Source: Pseudobdellovibrionaceae bacterium (GTDB taxonomy: Bacteria > Bdellovibrionota > Bdellovibrionia > Bdellovibrionales > Bdellovibrionaceae). From it: DNA of 64,000 nt. The notes below the pieces were generated by a model. That model saw only the letters and a list, made by a program, of their open reading frames with translations, searched no databases and was not told where the DNA came from. Each line of letters opens with the position of its first letter. The stretch's first letter is position 1. Where the stretch lies: positions 558,001-622,000 of the forward strand of contig JAHBUV010000001.1 in NCBI GenBank assembly GCA_019637915.1. Direction: 5' to 3'. Of this stretch, positions 26,015 through 33,015 are shown piece by piece. The position numbers and the translations under genes are program-made.

Positions 26015-26073
26015 AAAGGTGCCAGGTCCTGTTTGGGGATGCGCTGCATCCCCAAACAGGACCTGGCACCTTT
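26015..26073. repeat. 59-bp perfect palindrome, family A copy 1
   Basis: Two 28-base arms (left starts AAAGGTGCCAGGTCCTG, ends GGGGATGC) flank a GCT loop and are exactly complementary. It lies 21 bases beyond the stop of the minus-strand lipoprotein gene, so in RNA it would form a very stable 3' hairpin. Related copies are at 26730 and 27982. Confidence 0.95.
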
Positions 26074-26094
26074 CCGAAGCGGCACTAGCGGCAC

Positions 26095-26616
26095 TTAATT
26101 TGACTGAACCCGGCACTGATTGAGGATGGAGTTTCGCAAATCCGCCGCACGCTCCGCGGCTTGATTGAAGGCTCTGTTGAAACTCTCTTCCGAGGGAAAC
26201 TTGAGACGAACAATGGGTAAACCAGGCTTCGCGCCCACATATAAGCGATCCACATTCAACGCACCGATTTCCATTTGCGCTAAGATGATTTGATCTGCCA
26301 GATCGGCACAGGAAAATTCACCAATAAACTTCTGGCGAGCATCGGACAAATTCTTTTTTCTCTCGGTTTCCTGCTGGCTGGTGCGCGTATAAATGGCCTT
26401 GTAACCCGCAAGATCCGACTTTGAAACATTCGCCGCATGCAAAGCGATGGACTCAACTGTCAGACCATGCAACTGAGCCGCAACCTGCAAAGCATCGACT
26501 GAAAAATTCAGCCTGCTGGCTTGAGCCTCAACGTCCGACGCAGGATGGCGCGTCCCAAAAGATGCACAACCACTTGTGAAACTGACAAGAGCCACAAATA
26601 AAGCAGTTTTCCCCAT
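26095..26616 (-). CDS. Lipoprotein of unknown function in a lower-GC islet
   Basis: A 173-residue lipoprotein: signal MGKTALFVALVSFTSGC with lipobox TSGC. The mature part is mostly helical, with no aromatic-rich or repeat region, and has two cysteines (FSCADL, NQCRVQ) that may pair. The start follows GGAGGATTTCATC. Base composition is visibly lower in GC (roughly 43-53 percent in sampled lines) than the surrounding genome, and the gene is flanked by direct repeats C1 and C2 and palindromes A1 and A2. I infer acquisition by horizontal transfer or repeat-mediated rearrangement. No family recognised. Confidence 0.75.
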   Translation of the reverse strand: MGKTALFVALVSFTSGCASFGTRHPASDVEAQASRLNFSVDALQVAAQLHGLTVESIALHAANVSKSDLAGYKAIYTRTSQQETERKKNLSDARQKFIGEFSCADLADQIILAQMEIGALNVDRLYVGAKPGLPIVRLKFPSEESFNRAFNQAAERAADLRNSILNQCRVQSN

Positions 26617-26729
26617 GATGAAATCCTCCTCTCTTGATCATGAGTAGCAATCAATATGGTGACAAGAACTATTCCAAGTCACCCGACATCACTCACTTCC
26701 ACACCGGAAACGATTTGAGAAAAGAGGAG

Positions 26730-26790
26730 AAAAGGTGCCAGGTCCTGCTTGGAGATGCGTTGCATCCCCAAGCAGGACCTGGCACCTTTT
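26730..26790. repeat. 61-bp palindrome, family A copy 2
   Basis: Arms of 29 bases with a GTT loop and one mismatch. Relative to copy 1, the left arm has CTGCTTGG instead of CTGTTTGG, and the right arm carries the matching CCAAGCAG instead of CCAAACAG, so the pair is preserved. It lies upstream of the islet lipoprotein gene and two bases before repeat C2. Confidence 0.93.
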
Positions 26791-26792
26791 CG

Positions 26793-26875
26793 TCGCGAAA
26801 TTTCGTTGAATCGCGAACTGCGACCGCAGGTCCGGACCAGCCACGGAGGATTTTGCTGAAAGCCTGGGCAGAATT
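26793..26875 (+). repeat. 83-bp direct repeat, right copy (C2)
   Basis: Same-orientation copy of C1 (25932-26014) with six mismatches. Together with A2 it mirrors the order on the left side: C1-A1-gene-A2-C2. The remaining part of the 26617-27001 gap holds only these repeats, a short hairpin at 26889-26908 and the leader of the VOC gene. Confidence 0.9.
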
Positions 26876-26888
26876 CGTGATCCTCAGG

Positions 26889-26908
26889 CACTTCCGGCAC
26901 CGGAAGTG
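26889..26908. repeat. Perfect 9-bp-arm hairpin
   Basis: CACTTCCGG and CCGGAAGTG flank a CA loop, and further flanking GTGAT/ATCAC (about 26877-26915) extend the symmetry. It adjoins repeat C2 and lies about 90 bases upstream of the VOC gene; function unknown. Confidence 0.6.
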
Positions 26909-27001
26909 GAATCACACCTCGTCTCCCCACTCAGGAACGCTGATCCAGAGGAAATGCTTTCGTGAATGACGGACCAAATTTGACGTGCTCAACTTGTTGT
27001 C

Positions 27002-27352
27002 ATGAAAGTCAAAAGAATCGTCGCAAACATCGAAGCGAAGAGACCTGCTGCGGCCAAGAGATTCTATCAGGGCATCCTTGGTCTTGAAATTTTCATGGAT
27101 CATGAGTGGATAAAGACTTACGGAAGCTCAGCGAAAATGGCCGTACAAGTCAGTTTTGCCTCTGAAGGAGGTTCTGGCACGGACGTGCCGGCCCTTTCGA
27201 TTGAAGTGGACGATGTCGATGAGGCGTTCCGGCGGATGAAAAAGGCACGATTCAAAATCGAATATCCTTTGACCGATGAACCCTGGGGCGTCCGGAGGTT
27301 TTTCGTCCGGGATCCATTTGGACAACTCGTGAATATCCTCGCGCACAGCTAA
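27002..27352 (+). CDS. VOC (glyoxalase/bleomycin-resistance/dioxygenase) superfamily protein
   Basis: A 116-residue single VOC module: KVKRIVANIEAKRPAAAKRFYQ opens the first beta-alpha-beta unit (KVKRIVANIEAKRP, AAAKRFYQGILGLEIF), and VRRFFVRDPFGQLVNILAH closes the second with the common RDPxGxxxNI motif. The usual N-terminal metal-binding His is not evident (VANIEA), so this may not be a metal-dependent enzyme. Substrate cannot be predicted. The ribosome-binding site is weak. GC content is near 50 percent, like the adjacent islet. A terminator-like hairpin follows the stop. Confidence 0.82.
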   Translation: MKVKRIVANIEAKRPAAAKRFYQGILGLEIFMDHEWIKTYGSSAKMAVQVSFASEGGSGTDVPALSIEVDDVDEAFRRMKKARFKIEYPLTDEPWGVRRFFVRDPFGQLVNILAHS

Positions 27353-27391
27353 CAATGAAGCCTGGCTGTCACGAGCCAGGCTCGTTGTTTT
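27353..27391. terminator. Convergent rho-independent terminator
   Basis: AGCCTGGCT (27359-27367) pairs with AGCCAGGCT (27374-27382) around a 6-base loop, followed by CGTTGTTTT on the plus strand; AACAA upstream mirrors TTGTT. It lies between the convergent VOC gene and the secreted-protein gene and may serve both. Confidence 0.75.
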
Positions 27392-27398
27392 GCAAAGC

Positions 27399-27836
27399 TC
27401 AGCAAGAGCCCATCTTCGTGCGCGTGCCGTAAATCAAACCCGGTACGGTCATCCGAAGGAGCAAGGCGCTTCCGGTCGTGGTGCCGATTTCATAGGTCGC
27501 CTCTTTGGTGCGGATCAAAATGGACTGAAAACGGCCGTCGTTCTCCCAAATCAGATCATAGGAGGCGGGAGAAAGCGTCACGGGAGCGCCGTTCTGGAAC
27601 ACGATCACCCGGAGTTTTTTCTTCTCCTCGATGGTGAATGACCGGCTGCGAGCCGTCTCGAAAGTCCCTGAGAGACGAAGGAGCGGAGCGGGATGGTCGA
27701 GATTCCCAACACCCTCTTCGCACTTCCAATCAATGTTCGCGACGGCCGGCAACTCCCAGGCGAAGGCCGGATCGGCGAACGCGGAGAGCAGGGCGGCACC
27801 CAGCACAAGTTTTGAGAGAGAAAAAACGGTTTTCAT
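27399..27836 (-). CDS. Secreted protein of unknown function
   Basis: A 145-residue protein with a signal peptide (about 1-26, ending ADPAFA). The mature part looks beta-rich (LRVIVFQNG, YDLIWENDGRFQSILI, SALLLRMTVPG) and has two cysteines, WKCEEG near the start and a terminal GSC, which could form a disulfide. I recognise no family. It is followed by the convergent terminator and preceded by a 145-base gap that ends at palindrome A3. Confidence 0.7.
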   Translation of the reverse strand: MKTVFSLSKLVLGAALLSAFADPAFAWELPAVANIDWKCEEGVGNLDHPAPLLRLSGTFETARSRSFTIEEKKKLRVIVFQNGAPVTLSPASYDLIWENDGRFQSILIRTKEATYEIGTTTGSALLLRMTVPGLIYGTRTKMGSC

Positions 27837-27981
27837 CAGTCTTCCTTCCGGCGCGAAAAAGGCCCGCCAAATTCATTTCGTAGCAAGATTCTCAGCAAGC
27901 GGGATGCCAGTCTGCCGAAGAGCAGGCTTCGAAAGGGCCTCAAAGCCCTGTCGAAAAACCCATCAATCGGGAAAAACTTCC

Positions 27982-28042
27982 AAAAGGTGCCAGGTCCTGT
28001 TTGGGGACGCAGCGCATCCCCAAACAGGACCTGGCACCTTTT
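27982..28042. repeat. 61-bp palindrome, family A copy 3
   Basis: Arms of 29 bases with an AGC loop and one mismatch (GGGGACGC facing GCATCCCC). It lies 45 bases beyond the recG stop. An isolated partial arm, CCTGGCACCTT (28078-28088), overlaps the recG stop codon. Confidence 0.93.
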
Positions 28043-28086
28043 CGGGAGGCGGTGAGGCGGTGCGGCCCGAAGGGGAGCCTGGCACC

Positions 28087-30171
28087 TTAGGGCACGGCGG
28101 TGGGGCCGTGGGTGTGGATGAGTTCGTTGCGCAGGGCTTGGTGGTCGCGGTGCTTGAGCTGGGGGTCGTGGTGCAGGACTTCGAAAGCGGCTTCGCGGGC
28201 TTCCTGGAGGATCGCGAGGTCGCGCACGAGGTTGGCCATCTTGAAGCCGGCCAGGCCCGACTGGCGCGTGCCCAGGAATTCGCCCGGGCCGCGCAGCTCG
28301 AGGTCGAATTCGGCGATCTTGAAGCCGTCCGTGGTGCGCTCCATGAATTCCGTGCGCTGGCGCGCCTCCTCCGAGACCGCGTAACCCAGGATCATGATGC
28401 AGAAACTCTTGAACTCGCCCCGCCCCACCCGGCCACGCAACTGGTGCAGCTGCGACAGGCCGAAACGCTCGGCGTGCTCGATCAGCATGATGTTGGCGTT
28501 CGGCACGTCGACGCCGACCTCAATCACCGTTGTTGAAACCAGCACCTGGGTCTCGCCGGCGCGGAAGCGCTCCATGACGGCGTCCTTCTCCGCGGGCTTC
28601 ATCTTGCCGTGCAGGAGATCGAAACGCACCGCCGGGAAGCGCGCCTTCAAGGCCTCGAACTCGCTGACGGCGTCCTTGAGGTCGATCTTCTCGCTCTCCT
28701 CCACGAGGGGGTAGACGATGTAGGCCTGGCGACCCTTCGCCAGCTGCTGCATCATGAAGTCCAGCGCCTGGGCCTTCTTGCTGTCGAAGATGACCCGCGT
28801 CTGGATCGGCGAACGACCCGGCGGCAGCTCGTCGATCACCGACACGTCCAGATCGCCGTACACCGTCATCGCCAGCGTGCGCGGGATCGGCGTCGCCGTC
28901 ATCACCAGGAAGTGGGGACTCACGCCCTTGTTCTTCAGCTCCCCGCGCTGCTCGACGCCGAAGCGGTGCTGCTCGTCGACGATGACCAGGCCCAGACGGG
29001 CGAACTTCACCTCGTCCTCGATCAAAGCGTGCGTGCCGATGAGAAGATCGATGTTCCCCGCCGCGAGCTCCGCCAGAAGGGCCTTTCTTTCCGCCGCCCT
29101 GGTCGAACCCGTCAGCAAGGCCAGGCGCAGACCCAAAGGCTCCAGAAATTTCCGGGCGTTTTTGAAATGCTGCTCGGCCAGGATCTCCGTCGGCGCCATC
29201 AAAGTCGATTGATAGCCGCTCTCGGCCGCCGTCACCGCCGCCAGAAAACACACCAGCGTCTTGCCCGACCCCACGTCCCCCTGCACGAGCCGGTGCATGG
29301 GCGAGCCGCTGGCGAGATCGCGGCGGATGTCCTCGAAGGCGCGCTCCTGCGCCGCCGTCAGTTGGAACGGCAGCGAGGCCCGCAAGCGCTTCGCCCCCTC
29401 CCCCGGCGGATCGATGAGGGGACCCTGCTCTTTTTTGAAACCCGTGCGGCGGGCCGCGAGGTACAGCTCGAGCCAGAAGAACTCCTCGAAGATCAGCCGG
29501 CGGTGGGCCGCGCTCTTCATGTCGAGGTACTCCCGCGCCTTGTCCGACTCCGGATGATGGATGCGCTTCAGGGCGTCCCAGCGCGGGATCACGTCGTACG
29601 TCTTCCGCAACCACTCCGGGAAAACCTCGTCCCCCCAGTCGGCGGGCTTGAGCTGCGCGAACGCCAACTTGACCAGTTTATGGATCTTCGAGCTCGCCAG
29701 CCCCTCGATCTCGGTGTACAGCGGCACCAGGTCGTCCTGGACCTCCTCGTCGGGCTCGATGTCGCGCAGATCCGGGTGATGGAACTCCAGCCGGCCGCGG
29801 TACTCGAGCACCTTGCCGACGACGCGGACCTCTTTGAAGGGCGTGAAGCGCTCGAAATATCCCCGGTAGGGCACGCGGAAGAACTTGCAGTGGATGCGCC
29901 CCGTCGGGTCCTGGACCACCACGTCCACCATCTTGCGGCTGGAGCGCCCCATGGGGACGCTGTGGACGGTGACGACCTGGGCTTTCAGACTGACGACGTC
30001 CCCGGCGCGCAGCGAGGAGATCTGCCGGGCGGCCCGGCGGTCCTCGTAGGAACGCGGGTAAAACTCGAGGAGGTCCTGGATCGTTTTGAGACCCTTGCGG
30101 GAAAACAGATCCCCGAGCTTGGGGCCCACGCCTTTGAGGAATTGAATCGCTGTGTCTCGACGAAGGGCCAT
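28087..30171 (-). CDS. recG: ATP-dependent DNA helicase RecG
   Basis: About 694 residues, normal for RecG. The N-terminal wedge/OB domain starts at FLKGVGPKLGDLF and YPRSYEDRR; the helicase core shows Walker A QGDVGSGKT, DEQH box VIVDEQHRFGV, motif III MTATPIPRTLAMTVYGDLD and C-terminal motifs with QLRGRVGRG. RecG remodels stalled replication forks and branch-migrates Holliday junctions. ATG at 30171 is used; a GTG at 30189 is an alternative. It is divergent from the HD-GYP gene (63-base gap). The stop TAA overlaps a partial family A repeat arm. Confidence 0.96.
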   Translation of the reverse strand: MALRRDTAIQFLKGVGPKLGDLFSRKGLKTIQDLLEFYPRSYEDRRAARQISSLRAGDVVSLKAQVVTVHSVPMGRSSRKMVDVVVQDPTGRIHCKFFRVPYRGYFERFTPFKEVRVVGKVLEYRGRLEFHHPDLRDIEPDEEVQDDLVPLYTEIEGLASSKIHKLVKLAFAQLKPADWGDEVFPEWLRKTYDVIPRWDALKRIHHPESDKAREYLDMKSAAHRRLIFEEFFWLELYLAARRTGFKKEQGPLIDPPGEGAKRLRASLPFQLTAAQERAFEDIRRDLASGSPMHRLVQGDVGSGKTLVCFLAAVTAAESGYQSTLMAPTEILAEQHFKNARKFLEPLGLRLALLTGSTRAAERKALLAELAAGNIDLLIGTHALIEDEVKFARLGLVIVDEQHRFGVEQRGELKNKGVSPHFLVMTATPIPRTLAMTVYGDLDVSVIDELPPGRSPIQTRVIFDSKKAQALDFMMQQLAKGRQAYIVYPLVEESEKIDLKDAVSEFEALKARFPAVRFDLLHGKMKPAEKDAVMERFRAGETQVLVSTTVIEVGVDVPNANIMLIEHAERFGLSQLHQLRGRVGRGEFKSFCIMILGYAVSEEARQRTEFMERTTDGFKIAEFDLELRGPGEFLGTRQSGLAGFKMANLVRDLAILQEAREAAFEVLHHDPQLKHRDHQALRNELIHTHGPTAVP

Positions 30172-30234
30172 CCAGAGCCGATTTTCCACCTTTCCGTTTC
30201 CGAGTCAACGGAAGCGTGTCAAAATCAAGGAGTC

Positions 30235-31188
30235 ATGACAGGCCAGGAACTCGCCCAATATTTTCGCATCCGACTCAGCACGATCCATCCGGGCAAACTC
30301 ACGCCCTTCGATATCTACCTGCTCCTCGACGGGCGCATGGTGCTTTACCTGCGCGCCGGCGATCAGCTGAGCGACGGCAAGATCCAGTCCCTGCACGCCC
30401 GCGACACCGGCAATTCCTTTTTCGTGCGCATTGAGGACCAGCAGAAATACCGCAACTGGGTCCGCGAGGAGATGAACCGCGACGACCTCGATTCCTTTTC
30501 CAAAGCGAAGATCCTGCGCGAGTCCTCCGTCGCCATCATGGAGGACCTCTTCGAGAACCCGGACGTGAACTCCGCCCTCGATCAGTCCCGCCCCATCATC
30601 ACCGACTTCATCAAGTTCATGGAGCGCGAGCCCGAGGCCATGCAGTTCCTGATCTCGCTCTCGGGCCATGACTTCTACACCTACAACCACTCCCTCGACG
30701 TCAGCATCTACTCCCTGGGCCTGGGCACCGTGCTGGGCTTCAACAAGGTCGAGCTCGAGGAGCTCGGCGTCGCCTCCCTGTTCCACGACGTGGGCAAGCG
30801 CCACGTCTCCCTCGACATCCTCTGCAAGAAGGGCGCCCTGGACGAGGCCGAGTGGGAGCAGATGAAGCGCCACCCGCAGTACGGCCTGCAGATCCTGAAC
30901 CAGCACCCGAACATCTCCGACGCCATCAAGGCCGCCTGCTTCGAGCACCACGAATCCTGGTCCGGCAACGGCTATCCCCAGCAAATCGCCGGGCAGGAGA
31001 TCCACCCCTTCGCCCGCATCGTCGCCATCACCGACACCTACGACGCCATGACCACGCAGCGCTCGTACAACGTACCGCTGAAGCCCCTGGACGCCGTCGC
31101 CATCATGAAAGAGAAACTCGCCGGCCGCTACGATCCCGACATGCTGAAGGCGATGTACTCCGTCCTGTTCAAAATGAAAGCGGCCTGA
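30235..31188 (+). CDS. HD-GYP domain cyclic-di-GMP phosphodiesterase
   Basis: A 317-residue protein. The C-terminal half is an HD-GYP domain: SLFHDVGKRHVSLDIL contains the HD pair, then MKRHPQYG, HHESWSGNGYP (the GYP motif) and ITDTYDAMTTQRSY. The N-terminal region (about 1-110), FDIYLLLDGRMVLYLRAGD and a linker helix, is a sensor-like module of unclear family. HD-GYP proteins hydrolyse c-di-GMP to pGpG or GMP, controlling motility and life-style switches. The start follows AAGGAGTC. A secreted Cys-rich protein gene follows after 2 bases. Confidence 0.93.
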   Translation: MTGQELAQYFRIRLSTIHPGKLTPFDIYLLLDGRMVLYLRAGDQLSDGKIQSLHARDTGNSFFVRIEDQQKYRNWVREEMNRDDLDSFSKAKILRESSVAIMEDLFENPDVNSALDQSRPIITDFIKFMEREPEAMQFLISLSGHDFYTYNHSLDVSIYSLGLGTVLGFNKVELEELGVASLFHDVGKRHVSLDILCKKGALDEAEWEQMKRHPQYGLQILNQHPNISDAIKAACFEHHESWSGNGYPQQIAGQEIHPFARIVAITDTYDAMTTQRSYNVPLKPLDAVAIMKEKLAGRYDPDMLKAMYSVLFKMKAA

Positions 31189-31190
31189 CC

Positions 31191-31601
31191 ATGAAGAAAC
31201 TCCTGCTGGCCCTCCTCCTGTCGTCTTTCGCTTTGCCCGCGGCCGCCATCGACGCCGTCAATCCGGAAACCCTGTGCGAACGCTTCCTGAAGGACGCCGA
31301 CCGCCAGTCCTGCCGCCAGCAGGCGAAGAAACTCGATCTCGACTGGTACGCCGCCTCGGTGTGCGCTCTGGTCGACAGCGACAGCGAATTCATGAGCTGC
31401 TGGCAGGACGTCAACGGCCGCCACTACTCGCCGCCGGACCTCGTGGAGTGCGTGACCGAGGACATGGCCGACAGCGAACGCCGCGACTGCCTGAAACGCA
31501 TCAGCCTGAAAAACGCCAAGCGCGATCGCCTGCCGGCCTCGAGCCCGGCGGCGAAAAAGCCCGTCAAAAAAGAATATCAAGACATGAAAATCCGGCGCTG
31601 A
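31191..31601 (+). CDS. Secreted cysteine-rich protein
   Basis: A 136-residue protein with a signal peptide (about 1-19). The mature region is helical and has six cysteines in spaced pairs (LCERFL, SCRQQA, VCALVD, SCWQDV, ECVTED, DCLKRI), consistent with a disulfide-bonded helical bundle in the periplasm or outside. The C-terminal tail is basic. It starts two bases after the HD-GYP stop and is surely co-transcribed with it. No family recognised. Confidence 0.78.
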   Translation: MKKLLLALLLSSFALPAAAIDAVNPETLCERFLKDADRQSCRQQAKKLDLDWYAASVCALVDSDSEFMSCWQDVNGRHYSPPDLVECVTEDMADSERRDCLKRISLKNAKRDRLPASSPAAKKPVKKEYQDMKIRR

Positions 31602-31609
31602 AGCGCCGG
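31592..31609. terminator. GC hairpin enclosing a stop codon
   Basis: CCGGCGC (31592-31598) and GCGCCGG (31603-31609) flank TGAA, whose TGA is the stop of the secreted Cys-rich protein. There is no T tract on either side. It lies at a convergent gene junction and may stabilise or end both messages. Confidence 0.5.
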
Positions 31610-31610
31610 C

Positions 31611-32057
31611 CTACGCCAGGCTGAAGACGTAACGGCCCGCGAACTGGGCGCAGACCTCGCCCTGGTACAAAACCCGCGCCCGCACTTCCAGGCGGCCTTT
31701 GCCGATGCGGTCCAGTTGATCGAAGAAACGCCGGATGAGGTCCTCGTCAGGACGCGAGGCTTCCACCTGGAAGTCGCCGCGCACGGGTTTGAGATACTGG
31801 ATCTGGCCGTGCTGGATGACGAGGTCGTCCGTCAAAGGCCTCTCCGCCCCCGCCACGGCCTGAAACATCGTGTAACAGGCCAGGGCGCCGGCGGAATAAA
31901 TCGATCCGCCGAAAACACTGCCCACATGGTTGATGTTCGCCTTCAAGGGGGCCGACAACAAAACACGTTGAGGCGAAAACTCGCTCACCTCGATGCCCAT
32001 GGCCGCGCTCAAAGGAATGCGTTCATGCAACCGCTGGGTGAATTCCCGGGGAGTCAT
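31611..32057 (-). CDS. Hotdog-fold thioesterase, YiiD C-terminal-like
   Basis: A 148-residue protein with the hotdog pattern: LKANINHVGSVFGGSIYSAGAL (split: LKANINHVGSVFGGS, IYSAGAL) is typical of the YiiD C-terminal thioesterase family, followed by the long strands VIQHGQIQYLKPVRGDF and GRLEVRARVLYQGEVCAQF. Such proteins are putative acyl-CoA or acyl-ACP thioesterases. Its start overlaps the stop of the rhodanese-like gene by four bases (ATGA), so it is translationally coupled to it. Substrate unknown. Confidence 0.82.
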   Translation of the reverse strand: MTPREFTQRLHERIPLSAAMGIEVSEFSPQRVLLSAPLKANINHVGSVFGGSIYSAGALACYTMFQAVAGAERPLTDDLVIQHGQIQYLKPVRGDFQVEASRPDEDLIRRFFDQLDRIGKGRLEVRARVLYQGEVCAQFAGRYVFSLA

Positions 32058-33001
32058 GGCCGGACGGACCCCAGGCCCCGCAACCCCGTCGACAGCACGC
32101 GGGGTTTGCCGAAACCGCAGACGTCGAGGGCGAAACCCACGGCCGCCGCCGCCACGCCGTCCTCATCGACGACGAGGATCTCCTGGCCTTCGCGCACGCC
32201 CTGCTTCGCCAGATCCTGAGTGCCGGCGCAGCGCACGCGGCCGAACTCATCGTACAAACCGCGCCAGGGGAAAATCACCACCGGCCATTGCGGCGCCAGG
32301 ACCGACAAAGGCTTCACTTTCTGCTCCGCCGGGTGACGCACGTCCAGGATCACGCGCGCCGGCTCCGGATTCACGGGCGCCCCCCCGCCCTGCAGGGCCT
32401 GGGCGCGGGCCTTCGTGGGCACGGCGATGCGGGTTTTCGACAGGGCCCGTTTGAAAAATTCCGCCGGCGCGATTTCCAGCTCGTCCCGCGTCGCGGGTTT
32501 CCACGAGGGTTTGTTCTCGGGACGCGATTCATCCTCGCGGGGAATCTGACCGCGGAACAAACGGATCGAACCGGTTTCGACCTGCTTCACGCCGAGAAAA
32601 CGCAGCATCCAGGCCATGCGGCCCTCTTCGCCCCGTCCCTCGGGACCCATCCCCACCACCAGGACCGGCGTGCCGGGATCGAGGCCCCACAGGGCCAGAC
32701 GGCGCGCCAGCGCGAAGTGGTCCGGATCCAGGGCATGGCTCTTCCCGCCCGACGGGGAGAAGTCCTCCCAGCGCGTGTTGATGGCGCCGGGCACGTGGCT
32801 GATGCCGTAATCCATCGGCGCCTGCACATCGAGGATGACGGGCTTTTGCGCCAGCACGCGGGTCACGAACGTCGCCGCGTCCTCTTGTCCGCCGGGCGGC
32901 ACGGGCTGCGGGGTCTCGCGCACCCGCGTGGGTTGCATCTGACAGGCCACCAGGCCCGTCAGCAACAAGGCCGGAATGAGACTTCGCCTCACCGAAAACA
33001 T
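32054..33001 (-). CDS. Lipoprotein with two rhodanese-like domains lacking the catalytic cysteine
   Basis: A 315-residue lipoprotein (lipobox LVAC after an RRSLIPALLL signal). Two rhodanese-like domains follow: residues about 50-155 (VILDVQAPMDYGISHVPGAIN, TPVLVVGMGPEGRGEEGR) and about 210-310 (RVILDVRHPAEQ, EILVVDEDGVAAAAVG). The position that normally holds the persulfide-forming Cys is GMGPEG in the first domain and DEDGVA in the second, so sulfurtransferase activity is unlikely; a binding or scaffold role is inferred. The ATG at 33001 has GGGAGG at ideal spacing; an ATG at 33019 overlapping the lysS stop is an alternative. Followed by a coupled thioesterase gene. Confidence 0.8.
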   Translation of the reverse strand: MFSVRRSLIPALLLTGLVACQMQPTRVRETPQPVPPGGQEDAATFVTRVLAQKPVILDVQAPMDYGISHVPGAINTRWEDFSPSGGKSHALDPDHFALARRLALWGLDPGTPVLVVGMGPEGRGEEGRMAWMLRFLGVKQVETGSIRLFRGQIPREDESRPENKPSWKPATRDELEIAPAEFFKRALSKTRIAVPTKARAQALQGGGAPVNPEPARVILDVRHPAEQKVKPLSVLAPQWPVVIFPWRGLYDEFGRVRCAGTQDLAKQGVREGQEILVVDEDGVAAAAVGFALDVCGFGKPRVLSTGLRGLGSVRP

Positions 33002-33015
33002 CCCCGCCTCCCGGC

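Noticed and set aside
25900-26930. Short minus-strand ORFs sharing an RSCLGMQRI-like peptide
   Set aside because: They are translations of the family A palindromes at 26015 and 26730, not genes; the shared peptide comes from the repeat.
25932-28042. CRISPR array
   Set aside because: The repeats are palindromic, unevenly spaced, and not separated by spacer-length unique sequences; no cas genes are present.
28609-31188. Very long plus-strand frame of 859 codons through recG
   Set aside because: Its first part is antisense to recG and is Arg/His/Leu-rich shadow sequence; only the HD-GYP part from 30235 is a gene.
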